Positions 43,937 through 55,779 of a stretch of 64,000 bases of DNA are shown here, piece after piece; the stretch's first letter is position 1, and each line of letters opens with the position of its first letter. The stretch covers positions 19,062,001-19,126,000 of the forward strand of contig OV277863.1 of the NCBI GenBank assembly GCA_922989275.2, given 5' to 3'. A program made the position numbers and the translations under genes. The DNA is from Gari tellinella (taxonomy: Eukaryota > Mollusca > Bivalvia > Cardiida > Psammobiidae). The notes below the pieces were generated by a model. The model saw nothing but the letters and a program-made list of their open reading frames with translations, did no database searches and was not told where the DNA came from.

Positions 43937-44265
43937 TACATCAGTCAGTATTTTGAACAACACAGTATTTAAGTACCATTAACACAGAAACAACAAGATT
44001 TTTCCAAGCTACAGAATTTCTGAAATTATCTGAAAACTGTTGCTATGACAACCCTGAAATACTGATGGCTTCTGTTTGAATTAACATGTGAATTGCAGAA
44101 TTTGAGTGAGCCCGAACTAATAAGAGGGATGTCTCTTTCTGCCTGATTGCTGCTTTAAATCCAAACAAGCCCAAACTCCACATACATGTATGTGAAGATT
44201 TACCCAGAATCCACCAAAATGATCAAGGAGCAGGGCAGACCAAGATGAAATGCTTTTCACAAAAC

Positions 44266-44444
44266 TTAACCCATCCCCCTTATCTATGCCTTTTTGTGCC
44301 TAATTTAATTTATTCCTCCACTGAAGAAATAGGCTGACGGTAAAGCAGAATGCCCTTTAGGGCACATTCTGCTTTACTTTCAACCTGCTTTAAGTGGTCA
44401 CATGTCTTTAAAGCTGGAAACAAGCTATAGGTTAAAGGTTTAAG
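44266..44444 (+). mobile_element. MITE family A, left arm deleted
   Basis: 'acttaacccatcccccttatc' jumps from 'ctgaagaaat' into the hairpin; right 'gctataggttaaaggttta'. Confidence 0.75.
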
Positions 44445-44675
44445 CCTGCTATAAGCATCCATGTCTTGAATACGAAGTAAAGCAGAATTGGCCTTTAGGT
44501 TCATTCTGCTATATTTTCAGCCTGCTTTAAGATTTAAGCTACCATCTGCTAGAACATGATAGAAAATATTTCTTAAGATACATAATCATTACTGTATACC
44601 TGTAAACTGGAAACATTTTCTTCAATGGAGGAATAAATTAAATGCAATAAAATCTATACCTATGGAGTACGTAAA
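44445..44675 (-). mobile_element. MITE family A, left end missing
   Basis: Hairpin at 44470-44535, right arm 'ttcttcaatggaggaataaa' to 'ctatggagtacgtaaaggt'. Confidence 0.68.
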
Positions 44676-44698
44676 GGTATCAATGAAAACAGCTGACA

Positions 44699-44913
44699 CT
44701 GTACAATGACCAATAAACGCGTTTACACTAAATCTTTTATTTCCCATGCAAACAGTTTGGACCCGGCGTCTGATCAGGCTCCAAACTGTTTGTCATCAAG
44801 GTTAAAATCAACTTTCAGCATTGTGAAAAAGTTGTCATTTTCTGCATTTAAGTACAATGCGTTTGCGTTTCGTTTGCGTTTGAACGGGAAAGAATAACGT
44901 ATTCTCCACTGTA
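44699..44913 (-). mobile_element. MITE family E, hairpin shortened
   Basis: 'ctgtacaatgaccaataaac' left (decayed), 'cgtattctccactgta' right; palindrome reduced around 'gacccggcgtctgatcag'. Confidence 0.78.
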
Positions 44914-45167
44914 AACAGCAAGGAACAGCACGACAAGCAATTGACCTGCCTGTCAATCATGAGTTATGCTACACAACTGTCATCATTTGTCAAACCCACT
45001 ACATAGTTCCTGTCCCAAATAATGACATCAACAATTGATAAATAAACAGTTGCGACAAAACCACTCCATACATAATTATTATTTATGATCTCCTACATGC
45101 AGAAGGTAATTAAACTGTAGCCACAGTCAAACCCTGTCTTCACTGACCTAGTGAGCATTCAACACAA

Positions 45168-46305
45168 CAAGAGCCCCATGGGGCATATTTCGCTCACCTG
45201 AGAATAGCTGACAAAATGGAGTCTCTGAGATAATGATTTATGTCCAGGACGGAGTCATTATTTACCCGAGGATAATTTGAACAATCTTGATAGAGGACCT
45301 GTAGATGATGCTATGTGCCAAATATCTAAGCTCTGGCCCTTGTAGTTTTTTACCAGAAGATTTTTTAAGATTTCCTTATTTTTCCACTTTGGTTGCCATG
45401 GCAACCAGAGTTGGCAACCAGAGTAATTCTTTGAACAAAGTTTTTATAGAATAAATCTCTTTTTAGCTCCTGTGACCTAGATATGCAACCGACCGGAACC
45501 ATTTGATCAAAATACCTAAAGGATATTTAGAAGTGTCACCATGCCAAATATCAAAGCTCTGGTCATATTAGTATCAGAGAAGAAGACGTTTGAAATTTTC
45601 ACTATATAACTCTATGTTAAACTGTGACCCCCGGGGCGGGGCCAATTTTGACCCCAGGGGCATAATTTGAACAAACTTGATAGAGGACCTGTAGGCAATG
45701 CTATGTGCAAAATATCTAAGCTCTGGCCCGTGTAGTTTCAGACAAGAAGATTTTTTAAGTTTTCATTGAAAAAAATCTATTTTTAGCTCCTGTGACCTAG
45801 ATATGCAACCGACCGGAACCATTGGACAATATTGGTATATGACATTTAGAAGTGTCCCCATGCCAAATATCAAAGCTCTGGCCATATTAGTTTCAGAAGG
45901 CATTTGAAAAATTCACTATTTAACTCTATGTAAAACTGTCCCGGGGTGGGGCCAATTTTGACCCCAGGGGCATAATTTGAACAAACTTGATAGAGGACAT
46001 ATAGGTGATGCTATGTGCCAAATATCTAAGCTCTGGTCCTTGTAGTTTTTGACAAGAAGATTTTTTAAGATTTCCTTATTTTTTCACTTTGGTTGCCATG
46101 GCAACCAGAGTTCTGCATTGTTTTTAATTCTTTGAACAAATTTGAAAGAGCTCGACCCAAGGAACATTTGTGTAAAGTTTGGTTGAAATCTGTTCAGCGG
46201 TATAGGAGGAGATGTCATTTTAAGCAATTGTTAACGACAACGCATAGCTGACGGACACAGGGCCATCCCAATAGCTCACCTTGAGCCTTTGGCTCAGGTG
46301 AGCTA
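45168..46305. mobile_element. Helentron-like element with long monomers
   Basis: 'caagagccccatggggc' 5' hairpin and 'tcgctcacctga'; 3' hairpin 'gctcaccttgagcctttggc' ending TCAGGTGAGCTAA. Two and a half units of 310-390 bp carry 'cttgatagaggacctgtagg' and 'ccaaatatctaagctctgg'. A family A right end (46306-46339) follows. 44914-45167 is unannotated. Confidence 0.75.
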
Positions 46306-46384
46306 AAAACTAGAAACAGGCTATGGGCAAATGGGTTAAGTTAAGTAACTGCTCAAAGCCCTTACAGGGCAACTAAGGTCTGTC

Positions 46385-46480
46385 AGTACATACATCATTT
46401 ACAAACAGTGAAGGCCTAGATCAGAGAGCTTCTTGAATGACTAGCAGGAGCCCTCTGATCTAGGTCTGCACTGTTTGTAA
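46385..46480. repeat. H2-type hairpin, unassigned element
   Basis: 'aaacagtgaaggcctagatc' against 'gatctaggtctgcactgttt'. 46553-46770 contains a further diverged H2 hairpin; otherwise 46481-47059 shows no gene. Confidence 0.6.
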
Positions 46481-47059
46481 TACTTTTAAGAAATCTGATC
46501 CCCTCAAGAGTCAACATAAACTAGACTGTTATAAGAACAGTTGATAATCAACCCTTATCCTGTTGATTGCCACTTAGCAAACATTTTGTCTAATCCAGAT
46601 CAGATGCTGTGTTGTGCAGTGTATGATCTGGACCCAAACTTCTTGAAACTCGTCTTAAGGTTTCTTCACTGCAAAAATGCATAAATCTAAACTTAACCAA
46701 TTTTGAAGATGACAAGTTCAGAGCAGACGATATTACGACAGGATTAGGATTAACGTTGTACGGGTTAATTAAGACAGGGATGACTGTAGCTACATTCACA
46801 ACTAGGAAATAATGTCTCCTACTCAATGATGACATTTATGAGTAATAATAGGAAAATACCAGCTTGGGTCGACACTTTTCATTTTTTCTTTTACTTCCAT
46901 ATACATGTAAAGTCTATAGTATAAGCTATCATTGACAATAAGACCCTAATGTTTATTCAGGAAGAATACTTTTGCTTCTATTGCTCCCTCCTGCTACTCA
47001 ACACATTGCAATCAAATGAAGAAATGTGAAGGTTTTTTAAAAGAATATATTTTAATCCG

Positions 47060-47178
47060 AGTTGTAAACAGTTTTGAGCCTGATCAGATGCTGGGTTACC
47101 CAGCATCTGATCTGGCTCAAAGCTGTTTGCAGTGGATATAAAATGTTTTGGGTAAGAATAGCGTCTACTCCACGGTAA
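47060..47178. mobile_element. Family E, left part missing
   Basis: Near-perfect H2 palindrome 'gagcctgatcagatgctggg' / partner, then 'tgggtaagaatagcgtctac' and 'ccacggtaa'. Confidence 0.7.
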
Positions 47179-47462
47179 CTTAGTAGTTTGTTTATTTCAG
47201 TAAATGGTAATCAATCCAAAACTGATCATCTTTGATAGATACATCTAATTGTGCTCTGATTATTGATCATAACTCAAACTCAATTTTCACTTTTTGATAG
47301 ACAAAAACACTGAGTGCATAATTATTATACACTGGAAGAGGGCCCTGGATGCATGTCCAGAGTAATTAACTCTGTTTGGGTTCTCAGGTTCTTAAACATA
47401 TATGCCCATTGCATATAGGCTTAGCAGTATAAGTAACAGTGGGATTTCATCCTACACCCACA

Positions 47463-47640
47463 CAGCTCCAGATAAAAGTGTGTAAACCACATATTTCGAG
47501 CATTTTTTCTTTATGCCTCCACAAAACCCTATGTTGTTACTATACTCATTAGATTCCAATGATTAAACACATCATAAGGTTTGGTGAAGGCATAGGGAAT
47601 ATAAGCTTTGGAAATAGTTGATCCCATATCTGGAGCCCTA
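47463..47640. mobile_element. MITE family D, diverged
   Basis: CAGCTCCAGATAAAAG to CATATCTGGAGCCCTA; inner hairpin eroded. Confidence 0.68.
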
Positions 47641-47845
47641 AATGTCACCCAACCTGATCACTTCATCATGACCCTTGGGGAACCAGTAATTAGGCCTAGC
47701 AGTAGCACTTACTCTTAATAATGCCAACACCGGCACCAGGGAACTACTAGTACCATTTTCAAAGTCCTTGGAAATGATCTGGCTTGGGATCAAACCAGCC
47801 ACCCTCTTATTCATAGTCTGATACTCTTCCACAAAGCTATCCAAT
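47641..47845 (-). other. Possible tRNA-derived SINE-like sequence
   Basis: Minus strand shows 'tagctttgtggaagagtatc' (A-box-like) and 'ggctggtttgatcccaagcc' (B-box-like). The 95-codon ORF across it is probably not a protein. Confidence 0.35.
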
Positions 47846-48002
47846 CCAGTAAATATCATTAAATACTGAATGTAGAGCAAGATGGCATAACTGAGACGGC
47901 TACTCTTTACTGCCCACACTTTCAAGTTTATGCCTGGAATAATACAGTACTATCTCTATCAAACAACCAGTAACAATTAGGGGCAAATATTGATCTTTAA
48001 AT

Positions 48003-48100
48003 ACAGGTAGTTGCTTAATGCAGAACAAAAGTAATGCAGAAAGCTCCTATAGGAGCTTTCTGCATTACTTTTGTCCTGCATTAAGCTTCCACCTGCTTGT
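48003..48100. repeat. H1-type perfect hairpin
   Basis: 'cttaatgcagaacaaaagta' pairs with 'tacttttgtcctgcattaag' around 'ctcctataggag', flanked by 'caggtagttg' / 'ccacctg'. Confidence 0.8.
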
Positions 48101-48339
48101 AGATGGACAATTATATATTAATTGAGTGTCGCTGAAGAGAGAGAATACAGTAATCTACTTTTATAGGAAACAGAAGTAGCCATAGAAATGTCTGGGTAAT
48201 TCTGAGGCTCAATAAAGCAGCTATTTATGGGGCTTATGAAGAAATCTGTAAACAACAAAGGGAATGATAAAATTGATAAAAGGTTACTGGGACTACGGCA
48301 CTCTTACTAAGTTTCCAAGAAAACTGGCGGAGAGAGAAT

Positions 48340-48590
48340 GGCCCACCCACATGTTTTAAGTTTGTGGCAAATCATGGAAAATCGAGATGCCCATAGTAAC
48401 ATGTTGAGGCCCACTCAATTGTATTCCATGCATGTTTTAAGTTTTGGCAAATCATGGCAAATTGAGATACCCACAGTATACCTATAACATGTTGAGCCAA
48501 CTCAATCGTATTCCATATTTTAAGTTTGTTGCAAATCATTGAAAATCGAGATTACCTACAGGCTCCAGAAACATGTTGAGCCCACTCAGT
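48340..48590. repeat. Imperfect 75-80-bp tandem repeat
   Basis: Three units with 'catgttttaagttt', 'gcaaatcatggaaaatcgag', 'acatgttgagcccactcaat'. 48591-48904 resembles Helentron-type filler with a chance ORF. Confidence 0.75.
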
Positions 48591-48904
48591 CCTATTCAAA
48601 GATATAACCTTTTCAGGGCTCCAGATAGTCATTTCAAAATCCTACAATGCATGACAAAGTTCATTTTAGCAACCTTGTGGTAAAACTTAAGTGTGACCTT
48701 TACATAAATACTAGTATGCAACAGGCCCAAGTCTTGTTTGATGATACACCATTACCATATCATGGCACACATCTGTACCAAATAAATTCAATTCCCCCTA
48801 AAGCTATAACAAAGATCATGCCCTTTCTTCTCAAGCCATGAAGGCAAATTACTATATATCAATGTTAATGATACAATATAATATTTGAGAAAACTTCTGC
48901 ATTT

Positions 48905-49154
48905 TTAACCCTTTCCCCAATAGAAGCGCGTTTTAGCGCATTCAGTTTATTCCGCTGGTGAAGAAAATAGTTCCAATTTATATGTAATGAATATGCATCA
49001 TATGAAATATTTCTATATCCAAGCAGATGGTAGCTTAAAGCAGGTTGAAAGTAAAGCAGAATGCACCTTAAGGCGCATTCTGCTTTACTTTCAACCTGCT
49101 TTAAGTGGTTATCAGTCTTCAAAGCCAGAAACAGGCTATTGGGTAAAAGGTTAA
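48905..49154 (+). mobile_element. MITE family A
   Basis: TTAACCCTTTCCCCAATAG to 'ggctattgggtaaaaggttaa'; good hairpin. Confidence 0.88.
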
Positions 49155-49185
49155 GGAAGCTGCATTACCCTTCCCTTGCTAGTAG

Positions 49186-49377
49186 CAGAGCACCAGATAA
49201 GGGTAGTTTTTCAAAAACTAAAATCTTTATTTCAGAATTAAACCCTATGGTGTCACTACTCATTAGAATCGTCTCGAAGAGACGATTCTAATGAGTAGTA
49301 ACACGATAGGATTTGGTGCTGAATAAGTGAGAAAATGTTTGATTTGTTGAAATAACTACCTCTTATCTGGAGCCCTG
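49186..49377. mobile_element. MITE family D, TSD TAGTAG
   Basis: CAGAGCACCAGATAAGG to CTTATCTGGAGCCCTG; TAGTAG at 49180-49185 and 49378-49383. 49378-49920 has an H2 hairpin at about 49408-49466 and otherwise no repeat or gene I can support. Confidence 0.9.
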
Positions 49378-49920
49378 TAGTAGAGTATAGTGACACTTCT
49401 TGAAAACAGTAAAGACCAAGATCAGACGGCTCTTTCAGGTCTGTCTGATCTGGGTCTACACTGTTTTTATAAAAATGTCAATATACATTATTAGCAAGAG
49501 AAGATTAATAAACTTTAATTCAAAAGGAGATGACTTTTCGGTCTTTGTAAGTCACCTGCAGTTTAGGAGTCTCTTTGCTTCTTCACTGAATGGCCAATAC
49601 ATGCAGTTTTTTACAGTATGGCTAAATATCATGACCTATCTGCTCTGTATAGACTCTAATGAATGTCATCAACACATAGAATGGCAAAACTGAAGGATGA
49701 CAGGATGATCAAAGGTCAATCCTTTACTACATGTGAGGTGGTATTACAGTAGGTTCTGTCAGTATAACCACACTTTTCCTTCCCTAGAGAGAAACTCATG
49801 AATAGTTCATAAACAAAGTTGTGAATGTGCAAAGCAGCATTAACAAAAATAAAATTTGACATTTTCAAAGTTTATGAATTCATGAATTTCATGAACAACT
49901 TACTAAGTTCATGTACTTCA

Positions 49921-50061
49921 TTAACCCATTAAGCCATACTGACTCATTTTGACTCATTGCGCAATAGCCTCATACTAACTCATTTTGACTCACTTTAATC
50001 AACTAGCATGCATTGAGGTGAGCACTGATAATTGTTAATCGCTTATGAGTTAATGGGTTAA
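49921..50061 (+). mobile_element. TTAA element family I, intact
   Basis: 141 bp, TTAACCCATTAAGCCATAC to 'ATGAGTTAATGGGTTAA', with a doubled 'actcattttgactca' motif and no long hairpin. Confidence 0.82.
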
Positions 50062-50343
50062 TACAGTACTGTTGGACATTAACTTAATGCACAAGTTCAT
50101 GAACATCATGAATTCCTAGGGTTTATTAATTAACAAAGTTCTTGAACATCAAGAATTCTTAGGGCTCCCTACATTAGACCACAGCAAAATTCTGGATTTA
50201 CATTAGTTAATTAAAATGTTTAGACAATTTTCTTCCTGAATATCAGAAAGAATATTCATTGATGGTATTAAATCACTTCTGACAGCTGAAAGTAAGATGA
50301 AAGCAAAGCAGAAAACTAAATGTGGCTTTTGCAGTCATCTGCC

Positions 50344-50562
50344 TTAACATTGATTACACTTGTCCCATGTAAACAGTTTAGACCCTGATCAGAGGGCTCC
50401 TTAAGGAGCCCTCTGATCAAAGTCTACACTGTTTGTCATTTTGAAATATATTGTTATAATCAACCCTAAATACTACATAATATATTTAAAATTGCCAAAA
50501 TTGGACTAGACTTATTTTGAATCGGAATTTTCCATTAAAAGTTTCAGGGGTGAATGAGTTAA
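50344..50562 (-). mobile_element. MITE family B, inverted
   Basis: Right end 'ttcaggggtgaatgagttaa', palindrome around 'ctccttaaggag'; outer left segment deleted. Confidence 0.82.
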
Positions 50563-50587
50563 AGGAGAAAAGACAATGCTTGAATAC

Positions 50588-50838
50588 TTAACTCTTTCCT
50601 CCCTGAAACTTTAAATGGAAAATTCCAGTTTCCATTTTAGTCTATTCCATTTCTGACTTTTAAGGGTTGTTTTTGTCAATGTTTGGCATTATGACAAACA
50701 GTGAAGACCCTGATCAGAGGGCTCCTTTCGGAGCCCTCTGATCTGGGTCTTCACTGTTTGCACAGGACAAGTGTACTATTCACATGTACACTGTTTGAAA
50801 AAGACGCCTATAAGCGGGACTAGGGTTCAAAGGGTTAA
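50588..50838 (+). mobile_element. MITE family B, intact
   Basis: TTAACTCTTTCCTCCCTG to 'gggttcaaagggttaa', about 25 bp from the inverted B copy. 50839-51280 shows no recognisable feature. Confidence 0.9.
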
Positions 50839-51282
50839 TGCCAGATAGAAGTAATGCAGAAAACTCCTATAGTCTTACCCTGCATGAAGCAATCACACAA
50901 TCATGTATCTTCTATTGGATGGTTGCTTAATTCAATAGTGACTGTAGTTATTATAGAGTAAGTGCATTTTGAAAGAAGCCACTTGTTTTCAATCAGCCTA
51001 CTTTGATAAGCGAGGGTGTCTGAATATACAAACCAGGGTTACTGAGCGGTTCCTCTTGGGTAAAATCAAAGGAGAGAAGGAAAGCATAAACTATTTGTAA
51101 ACAAGCACACCACATAATAACAATCATATGCAAATCAGGCATACCACCAATTGGGAGTCATTTATTTCTGGCATATAATATTTTACACATTAACTTTATA
51201 GCTGAATTGTAAATGCTGGTGAATTTGTGAAGTATAGACAAACTTAAATTCTGTTGTGTAGAATTACAGTAATGTCGAAAGC

Positions 51283-51450
51283 TCCCACATATGAATAAAA
51301 GTAATGTAGAAAGCTCCCTCATGTGGGATAAAAGTAATGTAGAAAGCTCCCTCATGTGGATAAAAGTAATGTAGAAAGCTCTCACATATGAATAAAAGTA
51401 ATGTAGAAAAGCTCCCACATGTGAATAAAAGTAATGTAAAAAGCTCAAAC
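51283..51450. repeat. About 32-bp tandem repeat, five units
   Basis: Units of 'aaaagtaatgtagaaagctc' plus 'ccacatgtgaat'. Minus-strand ORFs reading repeated 'LSTLLL' are artefacts of the array. Confidence 0.88.
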
Positions 51451-51581
51451 AGGTGGTAGCTTAATGCAGATAAAGTAAAAGAAAGAAAGTTTCTCAAAGT
51501 GTTTCCACGTCACTATGAAATCAGTGCAGATAAAAGTACATGTAGAGAGGAAAGCTCATTCATGTGGCAGCTTACAGCATG

Positions 51582-51953
51582 TACAGTGTTCCCTTCCTAG
51601 AACGGCCCTCCAAATGATTCCCTCCTTAGAAAATGCCTGCCGCTGTCCCCCCCCAAAACAAAACATTTATAACTAATGCTTTCACTGAGCACTGCAATAT
51701 TGTCTGCTTGAATTTGTCATCTGTTGTTTTTTATCAAAGTTCCGTATTAGACATTTTGACAGAAACACGAGTGACATACAGTTTGAACCCAGATGAGACG
51801 CCGCGTTACGCAGCGTCTGATCTGGGTTCAAACTGTTTGCAAAAGTAAGCACTGTAAGGGTATTACTTAATTTCCCTCCCTATAACAACTCCCTCCAAAC
51901 AACACACATTCTTTGTCTCCCATTGGGAGCTATTGTGGACATGGAGCACTGTA
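51582..51953. mobile_element. MITE family G
   Basis: TACAGTGTTCCCTTCCTAGA to 'acatggagcactgta'; H2 palindrome 'tttgaacccagatgagacgc' around 'gcgttacgc'. Confidence 0.83.
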
Positions 51954-51960
51954 TTGGCAA

Positions 51961-52174
51961 TTAACCCTTAGCCCGCCAAATAAATTGTCGTCTGCTATAT
52001 TTCTCGACTGCTTCAAGTTTCAAAGTGCTTCAAAGTTGCTCAAAATTGCTGGAAATGTTGTCCGAGTGTCAAACAGCTTGGATCCGGATGAGACGCCGAG
52101 TTACTCGGTGTCTCATCCGGATCCAAGCTGTTTGCATATGGAGCTATAGTTGTGAGTGGCAGGCTAAGGGTTAA
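51961..52174 (+). mobile_element. MITE family C, next to G
   Basis: TTAACCCTTAGCCCGCC to GGCAGGCTAAGGGTTAA; near-perfect palindrome. It begins 8 bp beyond the G end. Confidence 0.9.
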
Positions 52175-52344
52175 TTAAAGCGTTAAAGTAATGCAGTAAA
52201 CTCCTACAGGTGGAAGATTTATGCATTTCAAGATGCCTTTTGTATTATATTGTTGTGCATGAAAATGTCTCTTGCGATATTGCAATACTTCTTTAATGAA
52301 ATGATGCTTAACTTTTTGCACGCTAGCAGCGGAAAAGGGATTAT

Positions 52345-52406
52345 TTATGCAAACAGTTTGGATCCTGATGAGACGCGGTGTCTCATCAGGATCCAAACTG
52401 TTTGAC
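52345..52406. repeat. H2-type hairpin, unassigned element
   Basis: 'caaacagtttggatcctgat' pairs with 'atcaggatccaaactgtttg' around 'gagacgcggtgtctc'. Confidence 0.8.
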
Positions 52407-52482
52407 ACTCTGACCTTCCTTGCTCTAAAAAGAAATTTGAAAATTCTATATTTAGACCAGTAGCAGACAATTGTTGCAGACG

Positions 52483-53117
52483 AAACAAGAAATATCTTTA
52501 AAAAAGATATTCCGTCGCAGGTTAAAGTTTTGTGTGGGGTGCAATGGAGAATCTGTTATTCTTTCCCGTTTAAACGCAAACGTACGCAAACGCAAAACAC
52601 TAAAACGTAGAAAAGAACAACTTTTGGACAATTCTGATATTTCATGTTTATCTTGGTGGCAAACAGTTTGGAGCCTGATCAGACGCCGGGTTACCCGGCG
52701 TCTGATCTGGCTCCAAATTGTTTGCACTGCAAATAATAGTTTTAGCGTAAACAGGTTTATTGGGAAAGAATAACACATTCTCCACTGTACAGTATTCACT
52801 TAACCAGAGACAAGTGTATACACCGATTCTGACTTAACATCTTTCGTAAACAGACTTTCCCACATGCTAAATTTAGAGCTTATCCACGCTAAATTTAGAA
52901 ATGATGACATAGACTGCATCTCAATGTTTTGCCAGGTTTACACTCGCAAGATTGATGTGAAAAAATAACAGAACGCCAGTCTAGGCCATTGGCCGATAAG
53001 AGTACTGCATTTCAAGCAAGTGATCATTGACCAGGATTTCTGATCATTCCTGATTGGTTAAATTGTTTCATAGAGTTGCGGTCAAAATACAAAACAGACC
53101 CGTCTGCGACGGGAAAA
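52483..53117 (-). mobile_element. Composite element L, copy 2
   Basis: Inverted counterpart of 27704-28298, including the nested E. It differs by scattered substitutions and an extra segment of about 35 bp near 52815-52865 ('cgtaaacagactttcccaca'). Confidence 0.85.
52539..52789 (-). mobile_element. MITE family E within L
   Basis: Same position within L as in copy 1; left end slightly decayed ('gcaatggagaatctgtta'). Confidence 0.87.
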
Positions 53118-53218
53118 AATACCCAGCATACAAAGAGTTAAATTAAACCTTCCTCCATTATATTAAGCCATCAGTGCAAATCATCTCTATCGAACAGCTA
53201 TAATGGATAATTATAAAG

Positions 53219-53448
53219 TACAGTAAAATCTCCATATTACGACCATTAAAAAGAATGCTAATTGATTATATGAAAGACAGGTGACAGCCTAAACGAGGTG
53301 AAAGTAAAACAGAAAGCTCCTGACAGGGACTTCTGTTTAACTGTCTACCTTGCTATAAGCAGTCACCTAGCTGTCTTAAACACTTAGTAATTAATACAAT
53401 TTACTGAATTTAGAAGTCGTAATAGACTAAAAGAGAGATTTTACTGTA
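53219..53448. mobile_element. MITE family F
   Basis: TACAGTAAAATCTCCATATTA / AAGAGAGATTTTACTGTA; H1-type palindrome with mismatches around 'ctcctgacaggg'. Confidence 0.82.
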
Positions 53449-53698
53449 TGCTATTATCCTATAAAATTAAATTTTTACACCTTTAATTCATTCTTCCACT
53501 CAAGAAAGTAGCTCCACTTTCTATTTTCTACAGCTATGAATATATAGCACCATAAGAAACATTTCCTTTATCCTAGCAGATGGTAGCAAGATAAAGCAGA
53601 CTGAAAGAAAAACAGAATGCTCTTTCTGCTTCACTTTCAGCCTGCCATATGCAACTATCTCTTTAATATTGAAAATAAGCTATGGCAGAAAAGGGCTA
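53449..53698 (+). mobile_element. MITE family A, decayed
   Basis: 'tatcctataaaattaaattt' left, right 'gctatggcagaaaagggctaa'; shortened hairpin. Confidence 0.7.
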
Positions 53699-53875
53699 AA
53701 ATGGAGGAAAGGATTAAGATTTAGACCAAGTGTGAGTGTTATTAATAGCAATTGCAATGTCTAATCTAACAGGCATGAATAAACATAAAGTTTGGACCAA
53801 TACCAGGAACCCAGTTTCTTAAAGTCAAAGCTGCATAAGAAACATTAATTATGATAGGTTACATGATAGACCAGA

Positions 53876-54052
53876 GTTAAAGCAGGTTGAAAGTAGAGCA
53901 GAATGCACCTTAAGGCACATTCTGCTTTACTTTCAGCCTGTTTTCAGCTACCATCTGCTAGTATATAGAAAATATTTCTAATAACCATAGTACATATATT
54001 CATGACAGGATAAATTAGAACTATGGAGGAACTCGGGAAGGGTATACTACAG
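53876..54052 (-). mobile_element. MITE family A, left arm missing
   Basis: Starts 'gttaaagcaggttgaaag' at the hairpin; right arm degraded ('actatggaggaactcggg'). Confidence 0.68.
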
Positions 54053-54053
54053 G

Positions 54054-54279
54054 GCTAACCCTTTGTTCAATAAATATACATTTTATGCACTAAATTTATT
54101 CCTCCACTGAAAATAGTTTCAATTTATAGAGTCGTGATGTACCATAAGATCTTTTCTAGTTTTGCAGATATAATTTAACGCAGCCTGAAAGGCGCATTCT
54201 GCTTTTCTTTCAACCTGCTTTGAGTGGTCACCTACCCTCAAAACTAGAAAAATGGTATCTGGTAACTTGTAAAGGGTTG
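54054..54279 (+). mobile_element. MITE family A, half hairpin
   Basis: 'ctaaccctttgttcaataaa' left; one hairpin arm reduced to 'aacgcagcctgaaa'; right 'taacttgtaaagggtt'. 54280-54781 shows no gene. Confidence 0.7.
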
Positions 54280-54781
54280 AATATATAACAAGTGTTTATT
54301 CAATGGAGATGCCTTGTATGCAGCAGCAAGATTTCTTATCTATCATCTTTCCCCCAATAGTTTGTTTTCAGTGTATAAGACAGGTGGTTGATTACCTTTT
54401 CTTCTACAGATGCACATTTTCACACCTTCCCCCTTCTCCTGGCTATTAAAGTCTATATTGATGCATTTGGAAAACTGGGTAGAACCAGAACAGAAGCTGT
54501 CTGATCAGGATCTGCACAGATTTCTTATAGAATCTGTCTGACACGAGTCTGCATTCCTTCCTAACAAAATTTTCCTTTATTTTATTAGCCAATGTAATAG
54601 TTCAGTCTGTTCAGATGAATGATGTTTATAGTGTGTAACACCGGTGCTCAGCGGGAGATCGAGGGGTACACATATTCCTATATTATGATTCTTATATCCT
54701 TTATCATATAATAATAAATTATTATTAATAATACTTCGAAAAGATCTCTCTGCATTGCCTAGATGCATCTCCTACATATTA

Positions 54782-55052
54782 TTAACCCATATAAGTATGC
54801 CTTTTTACACCTTTAATTAAATAAAGTAATTCCACTTTATACTGTGGGATCTCTGCTGTGAGTAATGAATATGTGCCATAAGAAATATTGTCTATATTCT
54901 AGCAGATGGTAACTTAATAATTAGCCTTAAAGCAGGTTGAAAGTGAAGCAGAATGTGCCATAAGGCGCATTCTGCTTCACTTTCAACCTACTTTAAGTGA
55001 TCATCTAATTCTTAAATTATCAGAAACAAGGTATAGGGTAATGAAGGGTTAA
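54782..55052 (+). mobile_element. MITE family A
   Basis: TTAACCCATATAAGTATGCC to 'ggtatagggtaatgaagggttaa'; near-perfect hairpin. 55053-55531 is non-repetitive with no supported exon. Confidence 0.83.
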
Positions 55053-55531
55053 AATATTGCTACATGTAAAAGCAGGTTTGCATGACAGCTAACATTGAAA
55101 ATATGACACCTATAATTCTAAATCTTCAGGCTTCTTTACCACTCCTACACTGCAGGCGCAGAAAGGATAGAAGTGTAAGTGGTTATTTTGTTTACATGAT
55201 GGTGCCAGGAATAGCAACAAGTGTCTCAAGAGTGGGGGCTTAACCTATTTAAGCCTGGTATTATAGTTTAAATGGAACCATCCTGGTCAGACATGCAGTT
55301 AAATGGACTATCTTCAATGCAGCTGGACCTCAGTAACTCAAACAAGCTTAGGTAGAACTTGCTCATATTTATAATTGAATTTACACAACTCTGGCTCCTA
55401 TAGTTTGATTTATCGAGATTCAACTGATTTTTACTCACTTTCTTATAATGTTTCAACCCAACTCTTAATTTGCATTAAATTATCAAAGATTTACACTTCA
55501 ATCTAATCTGTTGAAATGAATAATCGCCTCG

Positions 55532-55759
55532 TACAGTGGAAAAATACTTTTCCTTCCTGTTTAAACAAAACTAAACACAATGCAATAAAAAAATTGTTTT
55601 GAAAAATCCGAAAAAAAGACTGATAATTTAGTTTTGTCAAAATGGCAATCAGTTTGGAGCATGATCAGATGCCGGGTTACCCGGCATGTGATCTGACTCC
55701 AAACTGTTTGCAATGGAAGTAAGGTTTTAAAGAGGGAAAGAAACATCTTCCTCGGTGTA
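55532..55759. mobile_element. MITE family E
   Basis: TACAGTGGAAAAATACTTTT to 'catcttcctcggtgta'; H2 palindrome centred 'gccgggttacccggc'. Confidence 0.83.
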
Positions 55760-55779
55760 CAAGACTGACTGTATATTCT

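Noticed and set aside
47638..47925. 95-codon minus-strand ORF
   Set aside because: Contains A-box- and B-box-like sequence, better explained as a SINE-like repeat.
48647..48841. 64-codon plus-strand ORF
   Set aside because: Lies in sequence resembling Helentron-type filler; no motif or splice signals.
51158..51497. Minus-strand ORFs with repeated 'LSTLLL' units
   Set aside because: They are translations of the 32-bp tandem array.
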